A stretch of 18,318 nt of DNA from an uncultured Bacteroidales bacterium. GTDB lineage: Bacteria; Bacteroidota; Bacteroidia; Bacteroidales; F082. Below the pieces are notes generated by a model that saw only the letters and a program-made list of their open reading frames with translations, did no database searches and was not told where the DNA came from. The position numbers and the translations under genes are program-made. This document shows, piece by piece, positions 8,487-15,290 of the stretch; positions within the stretch are counted from its first letter, which is position 1; each line of letters begins with the position of its first letter. Location of the stretch: the NCBI GenBank assembly GCA_937877465.1, contig CALFIT010000292.1, forward strand, positions 1 through 18,318, read 5' to 3'.

Positions 8487-8512
8487 CGGCCCTTCGACAA
8501 GCGCAGGGACCT
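8487..8512. repeat. 26-nt dispersed repeat element in the spt-SDR spacer
   Basis: This 26-nt sequence occurs again in inverted orientation at 16824-16849 with a single mismatch. It contains ccttcgacaag and caggga, whose ends (ccct and aggg in the better copy) can pair as a short imperfect hairpin. It occupies most of the 44-nt gap between the serine palmitoyltransferase stop and the SDR start. Confidence 0.8.
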
Positions 8513-8521
8513 TCGCTTTTT

Positions 8522-9712
8522 TTATATCACTCCTGCTTCCTTGAATGCCTTCGTGATTCTCTCCACCGCCACATCCACCTGCTCGAAGGTGTGCGTCGCC
8601 ATGAGTGCGAAACGGATCATCACGTCCTCTTCGGGAACGGCAGGCGCGATGACGGGTGTGACGAACACTCCGTCGTCCAACAGCCTGTTGCACAGCCAGA
8701 ACGCCTTCTCCGAATTGCGCACCAAAAGCGGGATGATGGGCGTGCAGCTGTGGCCCGTGTCAAAGCCTCGGGCTTGGAACTGCTTGCGGGCATAGTCGCT
8801 TACGTCCCAGAGGTGTTGTATCCTTTCAGGCTCACTGAGCATGATGTCGATGGCCTTGCTCACCGAAGCCACATTCGCCGGCGGCATGCTCGCGCTGAAA
8901 ATCAGGCTTCTGGCGTTGTGTTTCAGGAAGTTGATGACATCGAAGTCGGCGGCGATGAAGCCTCCGAGCGAGCCAAACGACTTGCTGAAGGTGCCCATGA
9001 TGAGGTCGACCTTGTCGGTAAGCCCGAAATGGTCGGCGGTGCCGCGACCTTGCCGCCCGATAACACCCAAGGCGTGGGCGTCGTCGACCATGATGTCGGC
9101 GTTGTATTTTTCAGCCAACTCGACCATTTGTGGCAGCGGCACGATGTCGCCTTCCATCGAGAAGATGCCGTCGGTCACGATGAGCTTGACGCTGTCGGGA
9201 TTGGCAAGTTTCAGCTTGGCTTCGAGGCTTTCCATGTCGTTGTGGTTGTATTTCCACACCTTGCCGAACGAGAGGCGGCTGCCTTCGATGATGGAGGCAT
9301 GGTCGAGGCTGTCCAAAAGCAGGTAGTCGTTGCGTCCGCAGAGCGCCGAAACCACGCCCAAGTTGACTTGGAACCCTGTGCTGAAGCACACAGCGGCTTC
9401 CTTGCCCACCAATTTGGCCAATTTCTCCTCCAACTCGACATGGATGTCGAGCGTGCCGTTCAAGAACCTTGAGCCCGAGCAACTGGTGCCATATTTCTTG
9501 ACCGCTTCGATGGCCGCTTCTTTCAGTCGCGGGTCGTTGGCCAAGCCGAGATAGCTGTTGGAGCCGAACATCAGCACGTCCTTGCCGTTGATCTTGACCA
9601 CTGTGCTCTGTTCCGATTCAATGGGTTTGTAGTAAGGGTAAATCCCTTTAGCTTGGGCTTCCTGAGGTGCCCTATATCTTGCGCATGATTGTTTTAACAA
9701 ATTGGTTTTCAT
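8522..9712 (-). CDS. spt: Serine palmitoyltransferase (alpha-oxoamine synthase family)
   Basis: This PLP enzyme condenses serine with a long-chain acyl-CoA or acyl-ACP to 3-ketosphinganine, the committed step of sphingolipid synthesis. The 396-residue protein is close in length and motifs to soluble Bacteroidales serine palmitoyltransferases. It has FGSNSYLGL near 49-57, GTSCSGSRFLNGT near 75-87, DHAS at 137-140 whose His stacks on PLP, VDDAHALG near 209-216, and TFSKSFGSLGG near 241-251 with the PLP lysine at 244. The second residue of the DEAH-like motif is Asp rather than Glu, a mild variation. Related enzymes (2-amino-3-ketobutyrate ligase, KAPA synthase) share the fold, but the overall sequence, especially the N-terminal GIYPYY and C-terminal IRFALMATHT segments, fits serine palmitoyltransferase. 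It starts 11 bases after the GNAT-fold gene. Confidence 0.93.
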   Translation of the reverse strand: MKTNLLKQSCARYRAPQEAQAKGIYPYYKPIESEQSTVVKINGKDVLMFGSNSYLGLANDPRLKEAAIEAVKKYGTSCSGSRFLNGTLDIHVELEEKLAKLVGKEAAVCFSTGFQVNLGVVSALCGRNDYLLLDSLDHASIIEGSRLSFGKVWKYNHNDMESLEAKLKLANPDSVKLIVTDGIFSMEGDIVPLPQMVELAEKYNADIMVDDAHALGVIGRQGRGTADHFGLTDKVDLIMGTFSKSFGSLGGFIAADFDVINFLKHNARSLIFSASMPPANVASVSKAIDIMLSEPERIQHLWDVSDYARKQFQARGFDTGHSCTPIIPLLVRNSEKAFWLCNRLLDDGVFVTPVIAPAVPEEDVMIRFALMATHTFEQVDVAVERITKAFKEAGVI

Positions 9713-9723
9713 CGCTTTATTAT

Positions 9724-10845
9724 TTAAATATGCTTAATGTAAGTTCTCGCCCGCTTGGTCAGGTCGTGCTCCAAATAGCGCCAAAGGTTTTGCACGCTGG
9801 TGTTGTCTTCCAATTCGCGGGTCGACTCGATGTATTTGATGCCGTTTTTCGTGATGCCTTGCGCGAACTTGTGGAAAATCATTGCATTCACGCCTTTGTT
9901 CTTGTATTTCTCGTCGATGGCGATGAGCAGCAAGTCGATGGTGTCGTTCTTCCTGAAGGCGTTCAGCATGTGATACCAGCCGAAGGGGAACAGGCTTCCT
10001 TTGGCCTTTTGCATGGCCTTTGAGAGCGAAGGCAGGGCCACGCCGAAGCCAATCACTTGGTCGTCGGCATCGAGGACGATGGACACATAGTCGACGTTGA
10101 TGTTGGTTAGGAACTGCTTCTTGAGGTCGTCGCACTGTCCGGATGAAAGCTCCGAGAAGCCGTGAAGCTGCGAATAGGCCGAGTTGAGGCAACGGAACAC
10201 GCCATCGAGATATGGGCCCAATTCGGCGCGGTTGCGAATGGGCGCCTCGTGCAGGCTGTTCTTGACGGAGACCAACTGGGCCATGCGTTCATAACGCTCA
10301 GGGATGACCTCCGGCACCTTGATGAGATATTCCACGAAATCCACGTCCTTGACATAACCCAAGTCGAGAAAATGCTGTTCGTAATAAGGGGCGTTGTATT
10401 TGCCGTAGGCCGTGGGCAGCTTGTCGAAGCCTTCCACCAGCACGCCGGCAGCGTCGAATTCGAGGAAACCCGTCGGGCCAGTTACCGTGTCCATGCCTTG
10501 CTCCTTGGCATAGCGTTCCACCGTGTCAATCAAGGCTTTTGAGACCTCGCGGTCGTCGATGAAGTCGACCCAACCGAAGCGGCAGGTCTTCTCGCCCGTC
10601 TTCTCGTTGTACTTGCGGTTGATGATGCCCGCCACGCGCCCCACAATCTCGCCATTCTCGTTGTAGGCCAACCAATATTTGCCTTCGCAAACCTCAAAGG
10701 CGTGGTTTTTCTCGGGCGTCAGCGTGTCACGGTCCATCGACTCGATTTGCGGGACATAATAAGGGTTGTCTTTATAAAGTGCATTCGGGAAATGGACGAA
10801 TGCCTTCAACTCCTTTTTCGTTCTAACTTCTTTGATTTGAATCAT
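9724..10845 (-). CDS. GNAT-fold acyltransferase-like protein, candidate N-acyltransferase of the sphingolipid operon
   Basis: The 373-residue protein (from the ATG at 10845) has a GNAT-like architecture. The N-terminal half contains a GWVDFIDD and QGMDTVTGPTGF region. The C-terminal half contains a typical motif A stretch, LLLIAIDEKYKNKGVNAMIF near 305-324, followed by ENTSVQ-like helix residues near 346-352. The same frame extends upstream to a TTG at 10875 overlapping the previous stop, but the ATG gives a natural N-terminus, so it is preferred. The gene sits between the PlsC-type acyltransferase and serine palmitoyltransferase. Bacterial ceramide synthase of Caulobacter is a GNAT-fold enzyme, and glycine-lipid and ornithine-lipid synthases pair a GNAT with a PlsC protein. 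N-acylation of a sphingoid base or amino acid is therefore plausible but not demonstrated. Confidence 0.85.
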   Translation of the reverse strand: MIQIKEVRTKKELKAFVHFPNALYKDNPYYVPQIESMDRDTLTPEKNHAFEVCEGKYWLAYNENGEIVGRVAGIINRKYNEKTGEKTCRFGWVDFIDDREVSKALIDTVERYAKEQGMDTVTGPTGFLEFDAAGVLVEGFDKLPTAYGKYNAPYYEQHFLDLGYVKDVDFVEYLIKVPEVIPERYERMAQLVSVKNSLHEAPIRNRAELGPYLDGVFRCLNSAYSQLHGFSELSSGQCDDLKKQFLTNINVDYVSIVLDADDQVIGFGVALPSLSKAMQKAKGSLFPFGWYHMLNAFRKNDTIDLLLIAIDEKYKNKGVNAMIFHKFAQGITKNGIKYIESTRELEDNTSVQNLWRYLEHDLTKRARTYIKHI

Positions 10846-10871
10846 CGTGCAAAAATACGGTTTTATGAAAT

Positions 10872-11741
10872 TCAACAGCCTAAAAAATCGAAATTTATCG
10901 TATCACGGGCTTGCAGGCAGTCGGGCAAGGACATGCCGTACACCGTATTACGCAACATTGCCCCAAATTCTTCCTTTCCTTTCATTTGCTCTTGCTCCTC
11001 GACGGAGATGACAGGCCCGATGCCGATGCGGACTTTCTTCCCCGTCTTGTTGAGCACTTCGCGTGGCAGGCGCAGGGTGCGCACTTTCCAGTCGACGAGG
11101 CCCAAATAGTAGAAGAAGTTGGAGTTGCGGTCGAAGAAGCGGATGGGCACCACTGGCACTTTCACCTTCTGTATCAGGCGGATGGCCGACTCTTGCCACT
11201 CGCGGTCGTAGACGCGGAAGTCCTTGAAATGGAAGTCGGACACGGCACCAGAGGGAAACAGGCCCAAGGGGTGGCCGTCTTTCAGGTGGGCCAACGACTT
11301 GCGCACACCGGCGATGCTCTCCTTGGTGGCCTTGGCGGCCTTGCCGGAGTTGGGGATGACGCTGATGAAGTTGTCCTTGATGGTCTTCACCAAGGTAAGA
11401 AACTGGTTGGCCATCACCTTGTAGTCGTCGCGGAAATGCCCCACGAGGTCGATGAGGATGAGTCCGTCGAGACCTCCGTAAGGGTGGTTGCTGACGGTGA
11501 TGAAAGGGCCGTCGGCGAGTTGCACAAGATGTTCCAACCCGCCCACCTCGTAGTTCACGCCGAGGTCGGTCAAGAAGGCGTTCACGAAATCGGGACCCGA
11601 AAGGTCTTCGTGCCGTTCGTAGCGCTCGGCCAACTTGTCGATGCCCGTCAAGCGCAGCAACCTATTGGCCAACTTGTGGCCTTTATCGCCCTTGAACACT
11701 GGCGACAAGGCCTCTATCTCATCCATTGTAATCAGCGCCAT
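10872..11741 (-). CDS. PlsC-type lysophospholipid acyltransferase family protein
   Basis: The 289-residue protein carries the acyltransferase active-site block SNHPYGGLD at 84-92. His86 and Asp92 are five residues apart instead of the usual four, as I recall for the hemolysin/OlsA-like subgroup. The substrate-binding block FPSGAVSD lies at 162-169 and PVVPI at 196-200. I see no clear N-terminal membrane helix, so it is probably membrane-associated rather than integral. The ATG at 11741 follows AAGGAAA by 6 bases and is preferred; a second ATG at 11726 would give an 8-base overlap like the one upstream. It overlaps the end of the GtrA-like gene by 23 bases. It probably O-acylates a lipid intermediate; the substrate is unknown. 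Confidence 0.92.
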   Translation of the reverse strand: MALITMDEIEALSPVFKGDKGHKLANRLLRLTGIDKLAERYERHEDLSGPDFVNAFLTDLGVNYEVGGLEHLVQLADGPFITVSNHPYGGLDGLILIDLVGHFRDDYKVMANQFLTLVKTIKDNFISVIPNSGKAAKATKESIAGVRKSLAHLKDGHPLGLFPSGAVSDFHFKDFRVYDREWQESAIRLIQKVKVPVVPIRFFDRNSNFFYYLGLVDWKVRTLRLPREVLNKTGKKVRIGIGPVISVEEQEQMKGKEEFGAMLRNTVYGMSLPDCLQARDTINFDFLGC

Positions 11742-12177
11742 GACTTATTTCCTTCCTTTTTTTGAAAACCACAAACTCGTTCATCAAGAAATTGAAAGTG
11801 CCCGAAACGCACAAAGCCAACAAGTTGCATATCACCACGTCCCAATGGGTCAGGTGTTGAATCAGCAGTAGCCCCCCCATCTTGATTAAGAAACCGCCAG
11901 TGCATGAGGCGTTGTATGCCCCATAGCGACGGAAAAACGCCCCTACCGTCTTTGCTGTGATGCGGTCTTTCCATGTGATATGATAACACATAAGGAAGTT
12001 GACGAACACGGCGCACTCGAACGAGATGAAAGGCGACACGATGACCTGCCCGAAATACCTGTGGAATACGAAATGCGAGAAGACCCACAGCACGAGCGTA
12101 TCCACAGCGGTTCCTGTCAGATTGCCCAAGAAATACTTCGGCAGACGCTTCAATATCAATTCCTTGACATTAGTCAT
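11719..12177 (-). CDS. GtrA-like four-helix membrane protein
   Basis: The 152-residue protein has the GtrA pattern: about four hydrophobic segments (near residues 12-32, 38-58, 81-100 and 109-128) with charged connections, ending in NEFVVFKK, a common terminal motif of the family. GtrA proteins are thought to help move polyprenyl-phosphate-linked sugars across the inner membrane, and related proteins occur in lipid and cell-envelope loci. The start at 12177 overlaps the phosphatidyltransferase stop by 8 bases (ATGACTAA), suggesting translational coupling; a longer in-frame start at 12225 would lie inside the preceding gene. In this operon it may act on the lipid product or on a sugar head group, but this is only context. 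Confidence 0.88.
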   Translation of the reverse strand: MTNVKELILKRLPKYFLGNLTGTAVDTLVLWVFSHFVFHRYFGQVIVSPFISFECAVFVNFLMCYHITWKDRITAKTVGAFFRRYGAYNASCTGGFLIKMGGLLLIQHLTHWDVVICNLLALCVSGTFNFLMNEFVVFKKRKEISHGADYNG

Positions 12178-12871
12178 TCTTATGCTTCGGGTCGATTTTC
12201 GCATAATAGCGCGCATCTTGCGCAATGGTCACGAAATAAATCACCACCAAGGCTAACAGGATGACCACCCCGATGACATCGAGGATGTGCAGTTCGAGCG
12301 TCCCGACTACCAAGGTGAACTCACGCAGCGACTTTACACCTATTAATAAAAGGCAGGCGATGACGCAGATGAGACGGAACTCGGTGGGGCCTAATTTGGC
12401 GTAGGTCAGGCGGAACTCGCCTTTCAGGTGGGCGTTCATGGCCACGTTGAGGGTCAGCATGAGGTACACCACAAGGAGCACGCAGGCCAAGTCGAAGCGC
12501 ATGAAGGGCGACAGGCCCGCACCCATGAACATCAGAGCCTCGTTGATGGCATCCATGGTGTGGTCGATGTAGAAGCCGTAGACGGGACGTTGCTGGTTGC
12601 GGACGCGAGCTATCGTGCCATCCAACGAGTCGCCATACCAGTTGATGACGAAGCCCAAGATGCTGAGCCACAGGAAGTGAATGCTGTAGTTGGCCAAGAC
12701 AAAGCCCACGCAGATAATGACAGAGCCGAGGTGGCCCACCCAAGTCAGCATGTCCGAATCGACCCACTTGGGCTGGCGTTCGGCAAGCCACACCAAGGCC
12801 TTCTTCTCCGCAGCGTTGAGAAACGAAGTCTGGATGCGCTTCGAGTTTTCCGTTTTCTTTTCGTTTTCCAT
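12170..12871 (-). CDS. CDP-alcohol phosphatidyltransferase family membrane enzyme
   Basis: Family members transfer a phospho-alcohol or phosphatidyl group from a CDP-linked donor to an alcohol, making phospholipid or phosphosphingolipid head groups. The 233-residue protein contains the complete signature D(x)2DG(x)2AR(x)9G(x)3D(x)3D, with Asp81, Asp84, Gly85, Ala88, Arg89, Gly99, Asp103 and Asp107. The hydrophobic segments around it, near 46-60, 64-78, 125-143, 163-180 and 192-215, fit the six-helix family fold. It heads the lipid operon. Given serine palmitoyltransferase downstream, phosphoceramide head-group addition is an attractive role, but phosphatidylinositol-phosphate or ordinary glycerophospholipid synthesis cannot be excluded. 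The substrate cannot be read from the motif. Confidence 0.9.
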   Translation of the reverse strand: MENEKKTENSKRIQTSFLNAAEKKALVWLAERQPKWVDSDMLTWVGHLGSVIICVGFVLANYSIHFLWLSILGFVINWYGDSLDGTIARVRNQQRPVYGFYIDHTMDAINEALMFMGAGLSPFMRFDLACVLLVVYLMLTLNVAMNAHLKGEFRLTYAKLGPTEFRLICVIACLLLIGVKSLREFTLVVGTLELHILDVIGVVILLALVVIYFVTIAQDARYYAKIDPKHKND

Positions 12872-12889
12872 GATGGATTAATTTTGAAG

Positions 12890-12897
12890 CAAAAGTA
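12890..12897 (-). promoter_or_regulatory. Candidate -7 promoter element for the lipid operon
   Basis: The minus strand reads TACTTTTG, matching TAnnTTTG and identical to the element before hsdR. It lies 18 bases upstream of the phosphatidyltransferase ATG, so the transcript leader would be only about ten bases. A TTTG occurs 14 bases further upstream, closer than the usual -33 spacing. Confidence 0.55.
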
Positions 12898-13091
12898 AAT
12901 CATTTTGCCGACAAAGCCGTGCTTTTTTCATCATAAATCGGTTATTTTTCACTCAATTTCAGAAAAATCCAACACCAAAGAATCACGCCGCATGTATTTG
13001 AGCCAAAATCGATTCCGTTGATAATTTCTGCCCATTCGGAAACTTTTTTTTCTTTTTTGTCGAAAAGTGCCGAGCGAAAAACAATAATTGA

Positions 13092-13099
13092 TAAATTTG
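13092..13099 (+). promoter_or_regulatory. Candidate -7 promoter element for the ATP synthase operon
   Basis: The plus strand reads TAAATTTG, a match to the Bacteroidota -7 consensus, 45 bases before the atpD ATG. A TTTG at 13056-13059 is too far upstream (32 bases) to be a standard -33 box. Confidence 0.5.
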
Positions 13100-13144
13100 C
13101 GGCTTCAATGATTCAACAGGAATAGAAAAACAACACGATACGAT

Positions 13145-14647
13145 ATGTCAAAAGGAAAAATCACCCAGATTATCGGCCCTGTGGTCGATGTCTATTTTGA
13201 GAGCGGTGAAGCCAACCTCCCAAAGATTCACGATGCCCTTGAGGTGGTCCGTCCCAACGGGCGGCGCGTGGTGCTCGAGTGCCAACAACACATCGGCGAG
13301 GACTCGGTGCGCACCATCGCCATGGACTCGACCGACGGTCTCATGCGCGGCATGGAGGTCAACCTGCTCGGCAAGCCCATCTCCATCCCCATCGGCAACC
13401 AAATCAAAGGTCGCCTGCTCAATGTCACCGGCGACGCCATCGACGGCATCGGCAGCCTCGATCGCAGTTCGGAGTATCCCATCCACCGCGAGCCGCCCAA
13501 ATACGAGGACTTGGCCACCTCGAAAGAGGTGCTCTTCACCGGCATCAAGGTCATCGACCTCTTAGAGCCTTACCTGAAGGGCGGCAAGATCGGCCTATTC
13601 GGTGGTGCCGGCGTGGGCAAGACCGTACTCATCATGGAACTCATCAACAACATCGCTAAAGGCTACAACGGCTACTCGGTGTTCACCGGCGTGGGCGAGC
13701 GCACCCGTGAGGGCAACGATCTGCTGCGCGAGATGATCGAATCAGGCATCATCAAATACGGCGACGAGTTCGTCAAGGCCATGGAAGAAGGCGACTGGGA
13801 CCTCTCGAAGATCGACAAGGAAGCCTTGGCCACCTCGCAGGCCACCTTGGTCTTCGGACAGATGAACGAGCCTCCGGGCGCCCGCGTGAGCGTGGCCCTC
13901 TCAGGCCTCACCGTAGCCGAGTCGTTCCGCGACGACACCAACAGCGGACAGAGCGACATCCTGCTCTTCATCGACAACATCTTCCGCTTCACGCAAGCCG
14001 GTTCGGAGGTGTCGGCCCTGCTCGGCCGTATGCCTTCGGCTGTGGGCTACCAGCCTACCCTTGCCACCGAGATGGGCCAGATGCAGGAGCGCATCACCTC
14101 GACCAAGAACGGGTCCATCACCTCGGTGCAGGCCATCTATGTGCCTGCCGACGACTTGACCGACCCTGCCCCGGCTACCACCTTCTCGCACTTGGACGCC
14201 ACCACCGTGCTGAGCCGTAAGATCGCCGAGTTGGGCATCTATCCCGCCGTCGACCCGCTCGACTCCACCTCGCGCATCCTCGACCCCAACATCATCGGCG
14301 AGCTGCACTACAACACCGCCCAGCGCGTCATCCAGCTACTGCAACGCAACAAGGAATTGCAGGACATCATCGCCATCCTCGGCATGGAAGAACTCTCCGA
14401 GGAGGACAAGATCGTCGTCCACCGCGCCCGCCGCGTGCAGCGTTTCCTGTCGCAGCCCTTCCATGTGGCCGAGCAGTTCACCGGCCTGAAGGGTGTGATG
14501 GTGCCAATCGAGGAGACTATTCGTGGCTTCAACATGATCATGGACGGCGAAGTCGACCAATATCCCGAAGCCGCCTTCAACCTTGTGGGCACCATCGACG
14601 ATGCCATCGCCAAGGGCGAAGAGATGCTTAAGAGTGTCAACAATTAA
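13145..14647 (+). CDS. atpD: F1F0 ATP synthase subunit beta
   Basis: The beta subunit holds the catalytic nucleotide sites of F1. All expected features are present in 500 residues: an N-terminal beta-barrel with IIGPVVDVYF near 9-18, the Walker A P-loop GGAGVGKT at 153-160, the catalytic glutamate in GVGERTREGND (Glu185), the Walker B region LLFIDNIFRF, and the C-terminal helical domain with a DELSEED-like ELSEED segment. It is slightly longer than the roughly 460-470 residues of E. coli, with extra residues in the first half. It opens the operon, as in Bacteroidota, where atpD and atpC precede the F0 genes. It is GC-rich, in contrast to the restriction locus. Confidence 0.99.
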   Translation: MSKGKITQIIGPVVDVYFESGEANLPKIHDALEVVRPNGRRVVLECQQHIGEDSVRTIAMDSTDGLMRGMEVNLLGKPISIPIGNQIKGRLLNVTGDAIDGIGSLDRSSEYPIHREPPKYEDLATSKEVLFTGIKVIDLLEPYLKGGKIGLFGGAGVGKTVLIMELINNIAKGYNGYSVFTGVGERTREGNDLLREMIESGIIKYGDEFVKAMEEGDWDLSKIDKEALATSQATLVFGQMNEPPGARVSVALSGLTVAESFRDDTNSGQSDILLFIDNIFRFTQAGSEVSALLGRMPSAVGYQPTLATEMGQMQERITSTKNGSITSVQAIYVPADDLTDPAPATTFSHLDATTVLSRKIAELGIYPAVDPLDSTSRILDPNIIGELHYNTAQRVIQLLQRNKELQDIIAILGMEELSEEDKIVVHRARRVQRFLSQPFHVAEQFTGLKGVMVPIEETIRGFNMIMDGEVDQYPEAAFNLVGTIDDAIAKGEEMLKSVNN

Positions 14648-14658
14648 TTAAAGGTGTG

Positions 14659-14898
14659 ATGAAAGTAGAGATCATTTCACCGAGCGAAACGTTGTATTCG
14701 GGCGAAGCCACGGCTGTCACGGTGCCGAGCAAGATGGGGCCTTTCACCCTGCTTGAGCATCATGCCGCCATCGTCGCCATCCTTGAGTCCGGCAAGGTCA
14801 GCCTCACCGACGCCAAAGGCGAGCGCTTGGAGTTTGCCATCAAGGGCGGCTTCACCGAAAACCACGACAACCAACTGACCATCTGCGTAGAGCTATGA
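14659..14898 (+). CDS. atpC: F1F0 ATP synthase subunit epsilon, short form
   Basis: Epsilon is part of the F1 central stalk. The 79-residue protein covers only the N-terminal beta-sandwich domain (EIISPSETLYSG, then TVPSKMGPFTLLEHHAAI). It lacks the C-terminal two-helix domain that inhibits ATP hydrolysis in E. coli, where the protein is about 138 residues. Short epsilon subunits are usual in Bacteroidota, so this is not a truncation. A GTG at 14656 is also in frame, but the ATG at 14659 has AAGG about 5 bases ahead. It starts 11 bases after atpD, and its stop overlaps the next start as ATGA. Confidence 0.95.
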   Translation: MKVEIISPSETLYSGEATAVTVPSKMGPFTLLEHHAAIVAILESGKVSLTDAKGERLEFAIKGGFTENHDNQLTICVEL

Positions 14899-15290
14899 AG
14901 AAAGATGCAATGACAAAATATCTGGCTGTCTTCCTGTTGGTCTGCCTCCTCCTCGACGGCATCCTGCTTTGCGGCTTCGCCAGCAAGACGTGGTGGAACA
15001 ACTGGATGATTACGGGTCCCAACCTCTACATGATCTTGGGCGCCTTCTATTGCCACCTGATGAAGAAGAACACGGAGGCCCATCCCGGCAAACTCGCCTG
15101 GCTGTTGGTCTACAAAGGCATCAAGATGCTGCTGACCATCGCCATCATGGTGCTCTACATCGTCTTCGTCAAAGACGGCAGCAAGGCTTTTGTCATCGTC
15201 ACGGCTTCGGCCTACTTGGTCGCATTGGTCACGGAGACCTGCGTTTACACCCATTATATCAAGAACCTGAACAAAGAGAGCAAAGCATGA
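14895..15290 (+). CDS. Small four-helix membrane protein between atpC and atpB
   Basis: I do not recognise a named family beyond its position. The 131-residue protein has four hydrophobic segments (near residues 8-28, 38-54, 67-88 and 97-116) with basic residues at both ends. An unassigned membrane protein at this place, between the epsilon and a-subunit genes, recurs in Bacteroidota ATP synthase operons and corresponds in position to AtpI/AtpR-type assembly factors elsewhere. A role in c-ring assembly or Mg2+ uptake is inference only. It overlaps atpC and atpB by 4 bases each (ATGA), so its translation is tightly coupled to both. A second in-frame ATG lies at 14910. Confidence 0.85.
   Translation: MKKDAMTKYLAVFLLVCLLLDGILLCGFASKTWWNNWMITGPNLYMILGAFYCHLMKKNTEAHPGKLAWLLVYKGIKMLLTIAIMVLYIVFVKDGSKAFVIVTASAYLVALVTETCVYTHYIKNLNKESKA

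Larger units (their letters stand above)
12872..13144. other. Divergent intergenic promoter region between lipid and ATP synthase operons
   Basis: This 273-base gap holds no plausible gene. It is AT-rich with several A and T runs, clearly unlike the GC-rich coding sequence on both sides. It carries one outward-facing -7 element toward each operon (12890-12897 minus, 13092-13099 plus). I see no strong hairpin or repeat in it. Confidence 0.8.

Noticed and set aside
8478..8693. Upstream extension of the SDR reading frame, giving a 336-residue protein.
   Set aside because: The extension overlaps the end of the serine palmitoyltransferase gene and puts the cofactor motif far from the N-terminus; the ATG at 8477 gives a standard SDR.
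8591..9472. Long plus-strand open frame of 293 codons opposite the serine palmitoyltransferase gene; similar ones at 10911-11765 (plus), 15347-16075 (minus) and 13901-14308 (minus).
   Set aside because: They lie antisense to genes with clear motifs, have low-complexity His/Asp/Val/Gly-rich products, and are the usual by-product of GC-rich codon third positions.
10850..10857. Minus-strand TATTTTTG, a match to the -7 promoter consensus, just before the GNAT-fold gene.
   Set aside because: It is only 4 bases before the preferred ATG, so the start codon would fall at or before transcription start; chance in an AT-rich junction is more likely.
14969..15286. Upstream extension of the atpB frame to 485 codons.
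   Set aside because: It runs through the small membrane-protein gene in another frame and would bury the signal peptide; the ATG at 15287 has normal ATGA coupling.
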